From: Streptomyces sp. SJL17-4
Lineage (GTDB): Bacteria; Actinomycetota; Actinomycetes; Streptomycetales; Streptomycetaceae
Length of the DNA stretch: 64,000 bases
Reading direction: 5' to 3'
Assembly: GCF_036826855.1 (NCBI RefSeq)
Contig: NZ_CP104578.1
Location: forward strand, 5,057,501-5,121,500
Positions 6,664 through 15,800 of this stretch are shown piece by piece. A program made the position numbers and the translations under genes. Position 1 is the first letter of the stretch. The number at the start of each line of letters is the position of its first letter. Under the pieces are notes generated by a model. The model ran no database searches. It worked only from the letters and a program-made list of their open reading frames with translations, and was not told where the DNA came from.

Positions 6664-7467
6664 TTGTACACAGTGACGTCCGTGAATGTCAATGGTCTCC
6701 GTGCCGCCGCGAAGAAGGGGTTCGTCGAGTGGCTCGGTGGGACCTCCGCCGATGCCGTCTGTCTCCAGGAGGTGCGCGCCGAGGAGGCGCAGCTGCCGGT
6801 GGAGGTGCGGGCGCCCGAGGGGTGGTTCACCGTCCATGCGCCCGCCGCCGCCAAGGGGCGCGCCGGGGTCTCGCTCTACACGCGCCGTGAGCCCGACCGG
6901 GTGCGCGTCGGGTTCGGGTCGAGCGAGTTCGACGGCAGCGGCCGGTACGTGGAGGCCGACCTGCCCGGCGTCACCGTCGCCAGCCTCTACCTGCCCTCCG
7001 GCGAGGTCGGCACCGAGCGCCAGGACGAGAAGTACCGGTTCATGGGGGAGTTCCTGCCGTACCTGAAGGAGCTCAGGACCCGGGCCGCCGCCGACGGGCG
7101 CGAGGTCGTCGTCTGCGGCGACTGGAACATCGCCCACCAGGAGGCCGACCTCAAGAACTGGAAGGCCAACAAGAAGAACGCCGGCTTCCTCCCCGAGGAG
7201 CGGGAGTGGCTCGGGCGGGTGCTCGACGAGGGGGACGGCGGGTACGTCGACGTCGTGCGCGCGCTCCACCCCGAGCAGGAGGGGCCCTACTCCTGGTGGT
7301 CCTACCGCGGCCGCGCCTTCGACAACGACACCGGCTGGCGGATCGACTACCAGATCGCCACCCCCGGGCTCGCCGCCAAGGCCGTCAAGGGGTACGTCGA
7401 GCGGGCCGCCACCCATGCCGAGCGGTGGAGCGACCACGCGCCCGTGACCGCCGTCTACGACCTCTAG
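6664..7467 (+). CDS. xth: Exodeoxyribonuclease III (AP endonuclease, EEP family)
   Basis: 267 aa, usual family length. EEP-fold catalytic motifs are present in order: VNVNGLRAAAKKGF (Asn), LQEVRAEEAQLP (metal-binding Glu), GDWNIAHQEADLKN (Asp/Asn), RIDYQIATP and the C-terminal SDHAPV (Asp-His). It cleaves at abasic sites and removes 3' blocking groups. The rare TTG start at 6664 is preferred because GAAAGGG is 8 nt upstream and homologues begin with the same VTSVNVNGLR block. Its TAG stop shares the palindrome CTAG (7464-7467) with the stop of the convergent MerR gene. Confidence 0.92.
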   Translation: MYTVTSVNVNGLRAAAKKGFVEWLGGTSADAVCLQEVRAEEAQLPVEVRAPEGWFTVHAPAAAKGRAGVSLYTRREPDRVRVGFGSSEFDGSGRYVEADLPGVTVASLYLPSGEVGTERQDEKYRFMGEFLPYLKELRTRAAADGREVVVCGDWNIAHQEADLKNWKANKKNAGFLPEEREWLGRVLDEGDGGYVDVVRALHPEQEGPYSWWSYRGRAFDNDTGWRIDYQIATPGLAAKAVKGYVERAATHAERWSDHAPVTAVYDL

Positions 7468-8231
7468 GGAGTCGGTGGGGGTGGGGAACTCAGGCGGCGG
7501 TCCAGTGCCATCGACAGTTCCGCCTCCACCACGCTCTTCGCGAGCGGGCGCAGCCGCCACAGGTCGTCCTCGGCCGCGTGGGTGCGCAGCAGGTCGGTGA
7601 AGAGTTCGGCGAGGGCGTCGGCGTGCTCGCGGACGCGGGCGCCGGCCTTGAGGACCTCGGCGAGCGGGACGCCCTCGCGGACGAACGCGGCGGAGACGTC
7701 GAGCAGGCGGCGGCTGATGTGGATGATCTCCTCGCCGTCGGTGACGAGGTAGCCGAGGTCGAGCGCGGCCGCGAGGTTCTCGGGGGTGACCTCGCCCGCG
7801 AAGTGGTCGGCGAGTTCCTCGGGGGTGAGGCGGATCGGCTCCTCCTCGCTGGGGGCGCCGAGGGCGAGGACCTCGCGGACGTTGCGGCCGCTCTCGAAGG
7901 CGGTGGTGAGGTCGGCGATGCCGTTGAGGGTGTGGCCGCGCTCCAGGAGGGCGGCGATGGTGCGCAGCCGGGCCAGGTGGTGTTCGTCGTACCAGGCGAT
8001 CCGGCCCTCGCGGCGGGGCGGGGGGATCAGGCCGCGCTCGCGGTAGAAGCGCAGGGTGCGCACGGTGATGCCGGCTGCGGACGCCAGCTCTTCCATGCGG
8101 TACTCGCGTACGCCCTCGGGTGTGCGGACGTCATCGGGTGTGCGGACGTCTTCGGGCGTACGGACGTCTTCGTGCGCGCTCGTGCCCGCGCCCGTACCGG
8201 GTCCCGATCCTTCGCCTGATCCTTCAGCCAC
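7464..8231 (-). CDS. MerR-family transcriptional regulator
   Basis: 255 aa. A MerR winged-helix domain starts near residue 43 (YRMEELASAAGITVRTLRFY, then WYDEHHLARLRTI). The C-terminal ~130 residues (helical, no Cys cluster) are probably an organic-effector domain. The first 42 residues are low complexity and contain three VRTP(E/D)(D/G) repeats. It is divergent from the BVMO operon at 8363, 131 bp away, and is its likely regulator. The start could instead be a GTG nearer the HTH, since the repeat region is not part of the MerR fold. Confidence 0.8.
   Translation of the reverse strand: MAEGSGEGSGPGTGAGTSAHEDVRTPEDVRTPDDVRTPEGVREYRMEELASAAGITVRTLRFYRERGLIPPPRREGRIAWYDEHHLARLRTIAALLERGHTLNGIADLTTAFESGRNVREVLALGAPSEEEPIRLTPEELADHFAGEVTPENLAAALDLGYLVTDGEEIIHISRRLLDVSAAFVREGVPLAEVLKAGARVREHADALAELFTDLLRTHAAEDDLWRLRPLAKSVVEAELSMALDRRLSSPPPPTP
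8117..8170 (-). repeat. Three 18-bp tandem repeats in the MerR N-terminus
   Basis: Three successive 18-bp units (consensus CGGGTGTGCGGACGTCWT on the plus strand) differ by only a few bases and encode in-frame DVRTPE-like hexapeptides on the minus strand; a degenerate partial unit precedes them. Confidence 0.8.
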
Positions 8232-8362
8232 GCACGCCAGCCTATGTTGTACCGCCGGTAACTTTCCCTTGCCCGACCCCTACCGCTCGGTATGGAGCTG
8301 CTCTACAGTCCCGACTGTGCCAGTGATTGCTGGCGTGATTGGCCGGGCACGCGGGAGGCGGC

Positions 8363-9931
8363 ATGGCGAAGCACGAGCACGTACGTGTGGCGGTGATCGG
8401 ATCGGGATTCGGTGGCCTCGGCGCCGCCGTCCGGCTGCGCCGCGAGGGGATCACCGACTTCGTGGTCCTGGAGCGGGCCGACTCCGTGGGCGGCACGTGG
8501 CGGGACAACAGCTACCCCGGCTGCGCCTGCGACGTCCCCTCCCACCTCTACTCCTTCTCCTTCGCGCCAAACCCCGACTGGCCGCGGACCTTCTCCGGAC
8601 AGCGTCACATCCGCGCGTACCTGGAGCATGTCACGGACACGTTCGGGATCCGCCCCCACCTGCGACTGAACCACGAGGTCGTGCGGATGGAGTGGGACGC
8701 CGAGGCGCTCCGCTGGGAGATCGAGACCAGCGAGGGTTCGTTCAGCGCCGAGGTCGTCGTCTCCGCGACCGGGCCGCTCTCCGACCCCAAGATCCCGGAC
8801 ATCCCCGGGATCGCCGACTTCCCCGGCAAGGTCTTCCACTCGGCCCGCTGGGACCACGACTACGACCTCACCGGCAAGCGCGTCGCCATGATCGGCACCG
8901 GCGCCTCCGCCATCCAGATCGTGCCCGCGATCCAGCCGCGGGTCGGGAAGCTGACCCTCTTCCAGCGGACGCCCCCGTGGGTCATGCGCCGCATGGACCG
9001 GGCCATCAGCGGCCCCGAGCGCTGGCTCCACCGCGCCCTGCCCGTCACCGGCACCCTGCGCCGTGGCCTCCTCTGGGGCATCCGCGAACTCCAGGTCGGC
9101 GCCTTCACCAAGCACCCGAACGAGCTCGGGCTCATCGAGAAGCTCGCCAAGGCCAATATCGCCAAGGCCGTGAAGGACCCGGTCCTGCGGGCCAAGCTGA
9201 CGCCCTCGTACCGCATCGGCTGCAAGCGCATCCTGCTCTCCAGCACGTACTACCCGGCGATCGCGCAGCCCAACGTCGACGTCGTCGCCTCCGGCCTGCG
9301 CGAGGTCCGCGGCTCGACCGTGGTCGCCGCCGACGGCACCGAGACCGAGGTCGACGCGATCATCTTCGGCACCGGCTTCCACGTCACCGACATGCCGATC
9401 GCCGAGCGGGTCGTCGGCGCCGAGGGCAAGACGCTCGCCGAGTCCTGGAAGGGCGGCATGGAGGCGCTGCGCGGCGCCACCGCCGCCGGATTCCCCAACT
9501 TCATGACGGTCATCGGCCCCAACACGGGCCTCGGGAACTCCTCGATGATCCTGATGATCGAGTCCCAGCTGAACTACATGGCCGACTACCTCCGCCAGCT
9601 CGACGTGCTGGGAGGGCGCGCCGCCCTCGCGGTCCGGCCCTCCGCCGTCGGCGCCTGGAACCGCAAGGTGCAGGCCCGGATGGAGCGCACGGTCTGGAAG
9701 GCGGGCGGCTGCGAGAGCTGGTACCTCGACGCCAACGGGCGCAACACCACGCTGTGGCCGGGTACCACCGGCGAGTTCCGGCGCGAGACCCGGCAGGTCG
9801 ACCTCTCCGAGTACGAGGTCATCCGCGCGCCCAAGCCCGTGAAGGCCGTGAAGGCCGTGGAGACCGCCGCCGTGGAGACCGCCGCCGCGAAGTCCCGTAC
9901 CGCCTCCCGCAAGAAGGAGGCCGCCAAGTGA
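8363..9931 (+). CDS. Flavin-containing Baeyer-Villiger monooxygenase (type I)
   Basis: 522 aa from ATG 8363. The FAD Rossmann motif GSGFGG is at residues 13-18 and a second NADPH-binding GTGASA at about 178-183. Between them lies F153-P-G-K-V-F-H159-S-A-R-W163-D, a perfect type I BVMO fingerprint (FxGxxxHxxxW). Such enzymes insert oxygen next to a ketone carbonyl to give esters or lactones. A Lys/Ala-rich C-terminal tail of ~35 residues is unusual. It is followed with 4-bp overlaps by an alpha/beta hydrolase and an SDR, giving an alcohol-ketone-ester-acid style pathway. Substrate unknown. Confidence 0.88.
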   Translation: MAKHEHVRVAVIGSGFGGLGAAVRLRREGITDFVVLERADSVGGTWRDNSYPGCACDVPSHLYSFSFAPNPDWPRTFSGQRHIRAYLEHVTDTFGIRPHLRLNHEVVRMEWDAEALRWEIETSEGSFSAEVVVSATGPLSDPKIPDIPGIADFPGKVFHSARWDHDYDLTGKRVAMIGTGASAIQIVPAIQPRVGKLTLFQRTPPWVMRRMDRAISGPERWLHRALPVTGTLRRGLLWGIRELQVGAFTKHPNELGLIEKLAKANIAKAVKDPVLRAKLTPSYRIGCKRILLSSTYYPAIAQPNVDVVASGLREVRGSTVVAADGTETEVDAIIFGTGFHVTDMPIAERVVGAEGKTLAESWKGGMEALRGATAAGFPNFMTVIGPNTGLGNSSMILMIESQLNYMADYLRQLDVLGGRAALAVRPSAVGAWNRKVQARMERTVWKAGGCESWYLDANGRNTTLWPGTTGEFRRETRQVDLSEYEVIRAPKPVKAVKAVETAAVETAAAKSRTASRKKEAAK

Positions 9932-10833
9932 GCCGGCACCTGACCTCGCTGACCTCGTCCCGCGAGCTCACCGCCGTCTCCGCCGACGGCGCCCGGATCC
10001 ACGTCGAGGTGTACGGCCCCGAGGGCGCGCCCGTCGTCGTCCTCGCCCATGGGTGGACCTGCTCGATCGCCTTCTGGGCCGAGCAGATACGGGCCCTCGC
10101 CGCCGACCACCAGGTCATCGCCTACGACCAGCGCGGCCACGGCCGGTCCCCGGCCCCCGCGGGGCCCGCCGGATACGCCACCCGGGCGCTCGCCGACGAC
10201 CTCGAAGCGGTCCTCGCGAGCACCCTCGCCCCCGGCGAGAAGGCCGTCCTCGCCGGTCACTCGATGGGCGGCATGACCCTCATGGCGGCGGCCGACCGGC
10301 CCGGCTTCCGGGAACACGCGGCGGCCGCGCTGCTCTGCTCCACCGGGCCCTCGCGGCTCACCGCCGAGGCCACCGTCGTCCCGGGCCGGCCGAGCGGCCG
10401 ACGCACCCGGCTGACCCGGGGTGTCCTCGGTGCGAAGGCGCCGCTCGGGCCCGTCAACGCCGTCTCGAAGAAGGTCCTCAAGTACGCGACGATGGGCCCC
10501 GGTTCGGCGCCCGAGCGGGTGGACGTCTGCGCCCGGATCGTGCACGCCTGCCCGCGCGGGGCCCGCGTCGGCTGGTCCAGGGTCCTCTCCGAACTCGACC
10601 TGGAGGCGGGCCTGCGGGCGCTCGACCTGCCCGTCGCTGTCATCGTCGGCACCGCCGACCGGCTCACCCCGCCCGTCCACTCCCGCGCCATGGCCGAGGC
10701 GCTTCCGCAGTGCGTGGGGCTGCTCGAACTGGAGGGTATGGGTCATATGACACCGGTGGAGGCCCCCGAGGCCGTCACCGCGCGGATCCGTGAACTGACC
10801 GACACGTACCTGGAAGCGAAGGAGAAGGCATGA
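9928..10833 (+). CDS. Alpha/beta-fold hydrolase
   Basis: 301 aa from a GTG overlapping the monooxygenase stop (GTGA). Alpha/beta hydrolase features: HGWTCS oxyanion region, YDQRGHGRS, the nucleophile elbow GHSMGG (Ser about residue 112), acid region VIVGTADRLTPP and catalytic His in GMGHMTP. Coupled to a BVMO, it is a natural candidate to hydrolyse the ester or lactone produced. The next gene (SDR) overlaps its stop by 4 bp. Confidence 0.87.
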   Translation: MSRHLTSLTSSRELTAVSADGARIHVEVYGPEGAPVVVLAHGWTCSIAFWAEQIRALAADHQVIAYDQRGHGRSPAPAGPAGYATRALADDLEAVLASTLAPGEKAVLAGHSMGGMTLMAAADRPGFREHAAAALLCSTGPSRLTAEATVVPGRPSGRRTRLTRGVLGAKAPLGPVNAVSKKVLKYATMGPGSAPERVDVCARIVHACPRGARVGWSRVLSELDLEAGLRALDLPVAVIVGTADRLTPPVHSRAMAEALPQCVGLLELEGMGHMTPVEAPEAVTARIRELTDTYLEAKEKA

Positions 10834-11720
10834 GCCGGGTGAGCCTGGAAGGACAGGTCGCGGTCGTCACCGGAGGCGCCCGCGGCGTCGGGGAGCTCCT
10901 CGCCCGCAAGCTGTCCGCGCGCGGGGCGCGGATCGCGCTCGTCGGCCTGGAGCCGGAGCAGCTCAAGGAGGTCGCCGGGCGGCTGCACACCGAGGCCGAC
11001 TGGTGGCACGCCGACGTCACCGACCACGAGGCGATGGCCAAGGTGGCGGCCGAGGTGAAGGAACGGTTCGGGAAGGTCGACATCGTCGTCGCCAACGCCG
11101 GTGTCGCGGCGGGCGGTCCGTTCGCCGAGTCCGACCCGGGCGCCTGGCGGCGGGTCATCGAGGTCAACCTGATCGGCGGCGCGGTGACGGGACGGGCGTT
11201 CCTGCCGGTCCTCATGGAGTCGCGGGGGTACTTCCTCCAGATCGCCTCCCTCGCCGCGCTGACCCCCGCCCCGATGATGACGGCCTACTGCGCCTCCAAG
11301 TCGGGCGTCGAGGCCTTCGCGCACAGCCTGCGCGCCGAGGTCGCGTACAAGGGCGTGAAGGTCGGCGTCGGGTACCTCTCCTGGACCGACACGGACATGG
11401 TGCGGGGCGCCGACGAGGACGACGTGATGCGGGAGCTGCGCCAGCGGCTGCCGTGGCCGGCGAACCGTACGTACCCCCTCGGCCCGGCCGTCGACCGGAT
11501 CGTCGCGGGCATCGAGCGCCGCTCCCCGCACGTCTACGCGCAGTGGTGGCTGCGCGGGATGCAGTCGGTCCGCGGCTATCTGCCGGGGATGATCGCGACC
11601 GTCGGGCAGCGCGAGATGAGGCGCTTCGAGCCGCGTCTCGGCTCGGTCTCGAAGGGGCTGGTGGGCGCGGGCGGCGCCGCCGACGAGGAGGCGCGGACGG
11701 GCGGTTCGGCGGCGCGCTGA
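10830..11720 (+). CDS. Short-chain dehydrogenase/reductase
   Basis: 296 aa. NAD(P)-binding TGGARGVG at residues 13-20, NAG motif in VVANAGVAAGG, and the catalytic Ser then Tyr-x3-Lys (YCASK). The C-terminal extension beyond the SDR core (about residues 250-296) is Arg/Gly-rich. ATGA overlap with the hydrolase places it third in the BVMO operon, where it could oxidise a secondary alcohol to the ketone substrate. The MerR regulator upstream likely controls all three genes. Confidence 0.87.
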   Translation: MSRVSLEGQVAVVTGGARGVGELLARKLSARGARIALVGLEPEQLKEVAGRLHTEADWWHADVTDHEAMAKVAAEVKERFGKVDIVVANAGVAAGGPFAESDPGAWRRVIEVNLIGGAVTGRAFLPVLMESRGYFLQIASLAALTPAPMMTAYCASKSGVEAFAHSLRAEVAYKGVKVGVGYLSWTDTDMVRGADEDDVMRELRQRLPWPANRTYPLGPAVDRIVAGIERRSPHVYAQWWLRGMQSVRGYLPGMIATVGQREMRRFEPRLGSVSKGLVGAGGAADEEARTGGSAAR

Positions 11721-11887
11721 CGGGGCCGGGGGGCCGCGCCGAGGGAGGGGACCCCGTCGCGCAGCCGCTGTCCGTAACGATCCGTAACTGATCGAAATGC
11801 GCGGAATGTTCGCTCGTGCGAGGCTGAGCGAGGCCGAAGGGGCACACCGCCCCGGCCCCCCTCACACCCTTCTAGGAGTGAACCTTC

Positions 11888-12073
11888 ATGGGTAAGGCAG
11901 AACAGTTCAAGGACAAGTCGGAGCAGCTGAAGCAGCAGGCCAAGCAGGCCATGGGCAAGGCGAAGGACGAGGCGTCCGAGCGCGCGTCCCAGGGCCGCGG
12001 CCGCACCGACGACGAGACGCGCAGGGCCCAGCAGGATGCCCAGGACCGCATGGACCAGGACTACGACGCCTGA
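11888..12073 (+). CDS. CsbD-like small stress-response protein
   Basis: 61 aa, highly charged and Lys/Gln/Asp-rich (MGKAEQFKDKSEQLKQQAKQ), no hydrophobic core, resembling actinobacterial CsbD-like proteins associated with general stress. AGGAGTG precedes the ATG. Two near-identical 10-bp units TCCGTAACGA/TCCGTAACTG (11771-11790) lie about 100 bp upstream. A perfect 14-bp hairpin follows, making it a monocistronic unit. The family assignment rests on composition and the N-terminal motif. Confidence 0.7.
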   Translation: MGKAEQFKDKSEQLKQQAKQAMGKAKDEASERASQGRGRTDDETRRAQQDAQDRMDQDYDA

Positions 12074-12101
12074 CGCGTTCGTCCTTCGCATGCTGTGTCG
12101 A

Positions 12102-12133
12102 GGAGGCGCACCCGGTTGACCGGGTGCGCCTCC
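12102..12133 (+). terminator. Perfect 14-bp hairpin terminator
   Basis: GGAGGCGCACCCGG and CCGGGTGCGCCTCC pair perfectly around a TTGA loop, 29 bp after the CsbD-like stop. No T-tract. Confidence 0.85.
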
Positions 12134-12226
12134 GCGCGTTCCCCGTGACCTTGTGACCCTGTGCGTGATCACGACGGGCCGAAAAGTCGTACGCACCGGG
12201 CGCCGGATCTTCGTACGGTGGCGCCC

Positions 12227-12733
12227 ATGGCCGTACTTGAGCGACTGCGATCCGATCACGCGCCCGCCCTGCTCGTCTTCGAGCGGGAGAACCGGGGGTA
12301 CTTCGCCGCGTCCGTGCCCGACCGGGGGGACGCGTACTTCACCGATTTCGAGGAGCGGCACCGGGCCCTGCTCGACGAGCAGGAGGCCGGGGGGAGCCAC
12401 TTCCATGTGCTCGTGGGGGAGGGCGGCGAGATCCTCGGGCGGTTCAACCTCGTCGACGTCGCCGACGGGGCCGCCGAGCTGGGGTACCGGGTGGCCGAAC
12501 GGGCGACCGGGCGGGGCGTGGCGAAGGCCGGGGTGCGGGAGGTGTGCCGGCTGGCGCGTGAGGAGTACGGGCTCAGCCGGCTGACCGCCGTCACGACCCT
12601 CGACAACGACGGGTCGAGGGTCGTGCTGGGGCGCGTCGGCTTCGGTGCGGTCGGGAGCGTGACGCTCGACGGGCGGGCGGGGACGTCGTACGAGCTGGAT
12701 CTGGCCGATGGCGTGGGGCGGTGCGCCGCGTAG
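12227..12733 (+). CDS. GNAT family N-acetyltransferase
   Basis: 168 aa. The GNAT acetyl-CoA loop is ATGRGVAKAGV with the preceding beta strand AAELGYRVAE, and a late LDNDGSRVVLGRVGF motif resembles RimJ/RimL-type proteins. ATG 12227 is preferred over the upstream in-frame 12161: TACGGT lies exactly 7 nt before it, indicating leaderless initiation. Its last codons (GVGRCAA plus stop) are part of a tandem 58-bp duplication. Substrate unknown. Confidence 0.82.
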   Translation: MAVLERLRSDHAPALLVFERENRGYFAASVPDRGDAYFTDFEERHRALLDEQEAGGSHFHVLVGEGGEILGRFNLVDVADGAAELGYRVAERATGRGVAKAGVREVCRLAREEYGLSRLTAVTTLDNDGSRVVLGRVGFGAVGSVTLDGRAGTSYELDLADGVGRCAA

Positions 12734-12826
12734 GCCTGTCGGCGGATCATGGCCGGGTGCGCGGCCTGGCGTGGGGCGGTGCGCCGCGTAGGCCCGTCGG
12801 CGGACCATGGCCGGGTGCGCGGCCCT
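12711..12826. repeat. 58-bp direct tandem duplication spanning a stop codon
   Basis: Bases 12711-12768 and 12769-12826 are nearly identical (differences include CCTGTC/CCCGTC and GATCATGG/GACCATGG). The first copy contains the acetyltransferase stop (TAG 12731-12733); the second repeats the last codons and stop outside the gene. Confidence 0.9.
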
Positions 12827-12853
12827 GATCCGCCGGACGCGTCCTGGCCGGGG

Positions 12854-15800
12854 TTACTCCTCGGCCGTTCCTCGCGGCGGCAGCTTCGGACGTGAGCGGT
12901 CGGGGAGGTCCGCATAGCCCGGCGGGCTCGCCGCCGGGGTCTCCGCGAGGAGCGCGAGGGCCACCTCGACCGCGTCGTCGAGCTGGGCGTGCCGGCCCTC
13001 CGCCCAGTCGAGGGGGGTGCGCAGGACCGCGAGATCCGGTTCGACGCCGTGGTTCTCCAGGGACCAGCCGTACTCGGGGAACCAGGCCGCGTTCATCGGG
13101 ACCGTGATCTGGGTGCCGTCGCCGAGCCGGTGGCGGCCGGTCATGCCGACGACTCCGCCCCAGGTGCGCTGGCCGACGACGGGCCCCAGGCCGAGGAGCT
13201 TGAACGCGGCGGTGATCATGTCGCCGTCGGAGGAGGTGGCCTCGTCGGCGAGGGCGACCACCGGGCCGCGTGGGGCGTTGGAGGCGTACGAGACGGGCTG
13301 CGCGTTGCGGGTGAGGTCCCAGCCGAGGATCCGGCGGGTGAGTTTCTCTATGACGAGCTCGCTGATGTTGCCGCCGGCGTTGCCCCGTACGTCGACGATG
13401 AGGGCCGGCCGGGAGACCTCCATGCGCAGGTCGCGGTTGAACTGGGCCCAGCCCGAGCCGCCCATGTCGGGGATGTGCAGGTAGCCGCAGCGGCCGCCGC
13501 TGACCTCCCGCACCACCGCCCGGCGTTTGGCCACCCAGTCCTGGTAGCGCAGCGGGCGCTCGTCGATCAGCGGGACGACGGCGACGCGGCGGGCCCGGCC
13601 CTCGCCCTCGGCGGGGGTGAAGGTGAGTTCGACGGTGGTGCCGCCGGTGCCGGAGAGCAGGGGGTACGGGCCGGTGACCGGGTCCACGGGCCGGCCGTCG
13701 ACATGGGTGAGGACGGCGCCCTCGCGGATGCCCGTACCGGCGAGCGGGGAGCGGGCCTTGGAGTCGGAGGACTCGCCGGGCAGGATGCGCTTCACCGTCC
13801 AGCCGGCCTCGCGGGGCACGAGGTTGGCGCCGAGGAGGCCCATCGGCCGCTGGTAGTGCGGGGGGCCCTCGTTGCGGCGGGCGGGGGTGACGTACGCGTG
13901 GGAGGTGCCCAGTTCGCCGAGGACCTCGCGGAGCAGGTCGGCGAACTCGTCGGGGGAGGCGACCCGTTCGACGAGCGGCCGGTACTGGTCGAGGACGGCC
14001 GTCCAGTCGACCCCGCCCATGTCGGGCTCCCAGAAGTAGGCGCGGACGATCCGGCCCGCCTCGTCGAAGGCCTGCCGCCACTCGGCGCCCGGTTCGATCT
14101 CGTGGAGGATGCGCCGCAGGTCCAGGTAGACGGTGGAGTCGCCGTCCCCGGACTCGGTGGCGGGCACGGCCCGCAGCTCGCCCTCGTCGGCGACGACGAG
14201 GCGGGTGCCGTCGCCGCTGACCGCGAACCAGTCGAGGTCCTTGGCGAGTTCGCTCTTGCGGGCCTTGGTGATGGAGAAGTGCTCCAGGGTGGGCTTGCCC
14301 GAGGTGTCGGTCGGGTTGGCGAAGGTCTCGCCGAGCGCGCCCGAGATGGGCCAGCGCAGCCAGACCAGGCCGCCGCCGCTGACCGGGTGGAGGGCGGAGT
14401 ACTTGGAGGCGGCGACGGGGAAGGGGGTGACCCGGTCGGGCAGCCCCTCGATCTCGACGGTGACGGTGCCGTCGGCCGTCTCCGTGTCGTCGTCGGCCGG
14501 GTCCAGACCGCCGGCCGCCGGGCGCCCGTCGGGGAGCAGCGCGAAGGGGGACGGGGTCGCGGAGGAGAGGGGGACCAGGTAGGGGCGGCAGCCGAGCGGG
14601 AAGGACAGGTCGCCGGTGTGCACGTCGTACACCGGGTCGAAGCCCCGCCAGGACAGGAAGGCGAGGTAGCGGCCGTCGCGGGTGAAGACGGGGTTCTCGT
14701 CCTCGAAGCGGCCGTTGGTGACGTCGACGACGGTCCGGGCGCCGGGGCCGGAGATCCGGCACATCTTGATCGAGCGCAGGGAGCGGCCGATGCCCGGGTG
14801 CGACCAGGTGAGCCAGTCGCCGTCGGGGGAGAAGGCCAGGTCGCGGACGGGGCCGTTGACGGAGCGGATGAGTTCGGTGACCTCCCCGTTGGAGTCCTCG
14901 GTGGCGTCCAGGAGGAGCAGCCGGCCGTCATGGGAGGCGATGGCGAGCCGCTCGCCGTCCGAGTCGGCGATGAGTTCCTCGACCCGGCCGAGATCGCCCG
15001 AGGCCAGGCGGCGGGGTGGCCGGTCGCCGCTGGCGCGCGGCAGATAGGCGACCTCGACGGCGTCCTCGCCCTCGGCGTCGGTGACGTACGCGACCTGGCC
15101 GCCGCTGCCCAGCATCTCGGGCAGCCTGACCCGGACGCCCGGGGTGTCGACGATGGTGCGGGCCGGGCCGTCGCGGTGGGTCAGCCAGTAGAGGCTGCCG
15201 CGCACGGAGACGGCGCTGGCCCGGCCGGTCTCGTCGACGGAGACGGCGTCGACGTGGTGGGCGGCGGGCACCTGGTAGGGGCGCCGGCCGACGCGCTGGC
15301 CGCCGAGCCGCACCTCCAGTTTCCGGGGGCGGGAGCCGGGGGTGAGGGCGTCGACGATCCACAGGTCGCCGGCGCACTGGTAGACGACCCGGTGTCCGTC
15401 GCTGGAGGCGTGCCGGGCGTAGAACTCGTCGTGGTCGGTGTGCCGGAGCAGGTCGGTGCCGTCGGGCAGGCAGGAGTAGAGGTTGCCGATGCCCTCGTGG
15501 TCGGAGAGGAACGCGATCCGGCCGTCGACGGCCATCGGGCAGTCGAGGTGGCCGCCGATGTCGGGGAGCAGCCGCTCGCCGTGCAGCCAGAGGCGGCCGG
15601 TGGCGCCGCCGAGGTAGCGCTTCCAGGCGGCCGGCTCGTGCGGGGGCTTTCCGGTGAGGAGGAGGGTGCGGCGCTCGCCCTCGTGCCCCCCGGCGGCGCC
15701 GTTCCCGGCGTTTCCGTGAGCGCCGTTCTCGAAGACGGAGATGTCGGAGACCGGGCCCCAGGGCAGGCGGAGGCCGGGGGAGCCGTCGGTGGGGACGTTG

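Noticed and set aside
8117..8170. A third independent promoter-proximal iteron set for the BVMO operon
   Set aside because: The repeats are in frame with, and most simply explained as, the MerR N-terminal coding sequence; kept only as a coding-repeat observation.
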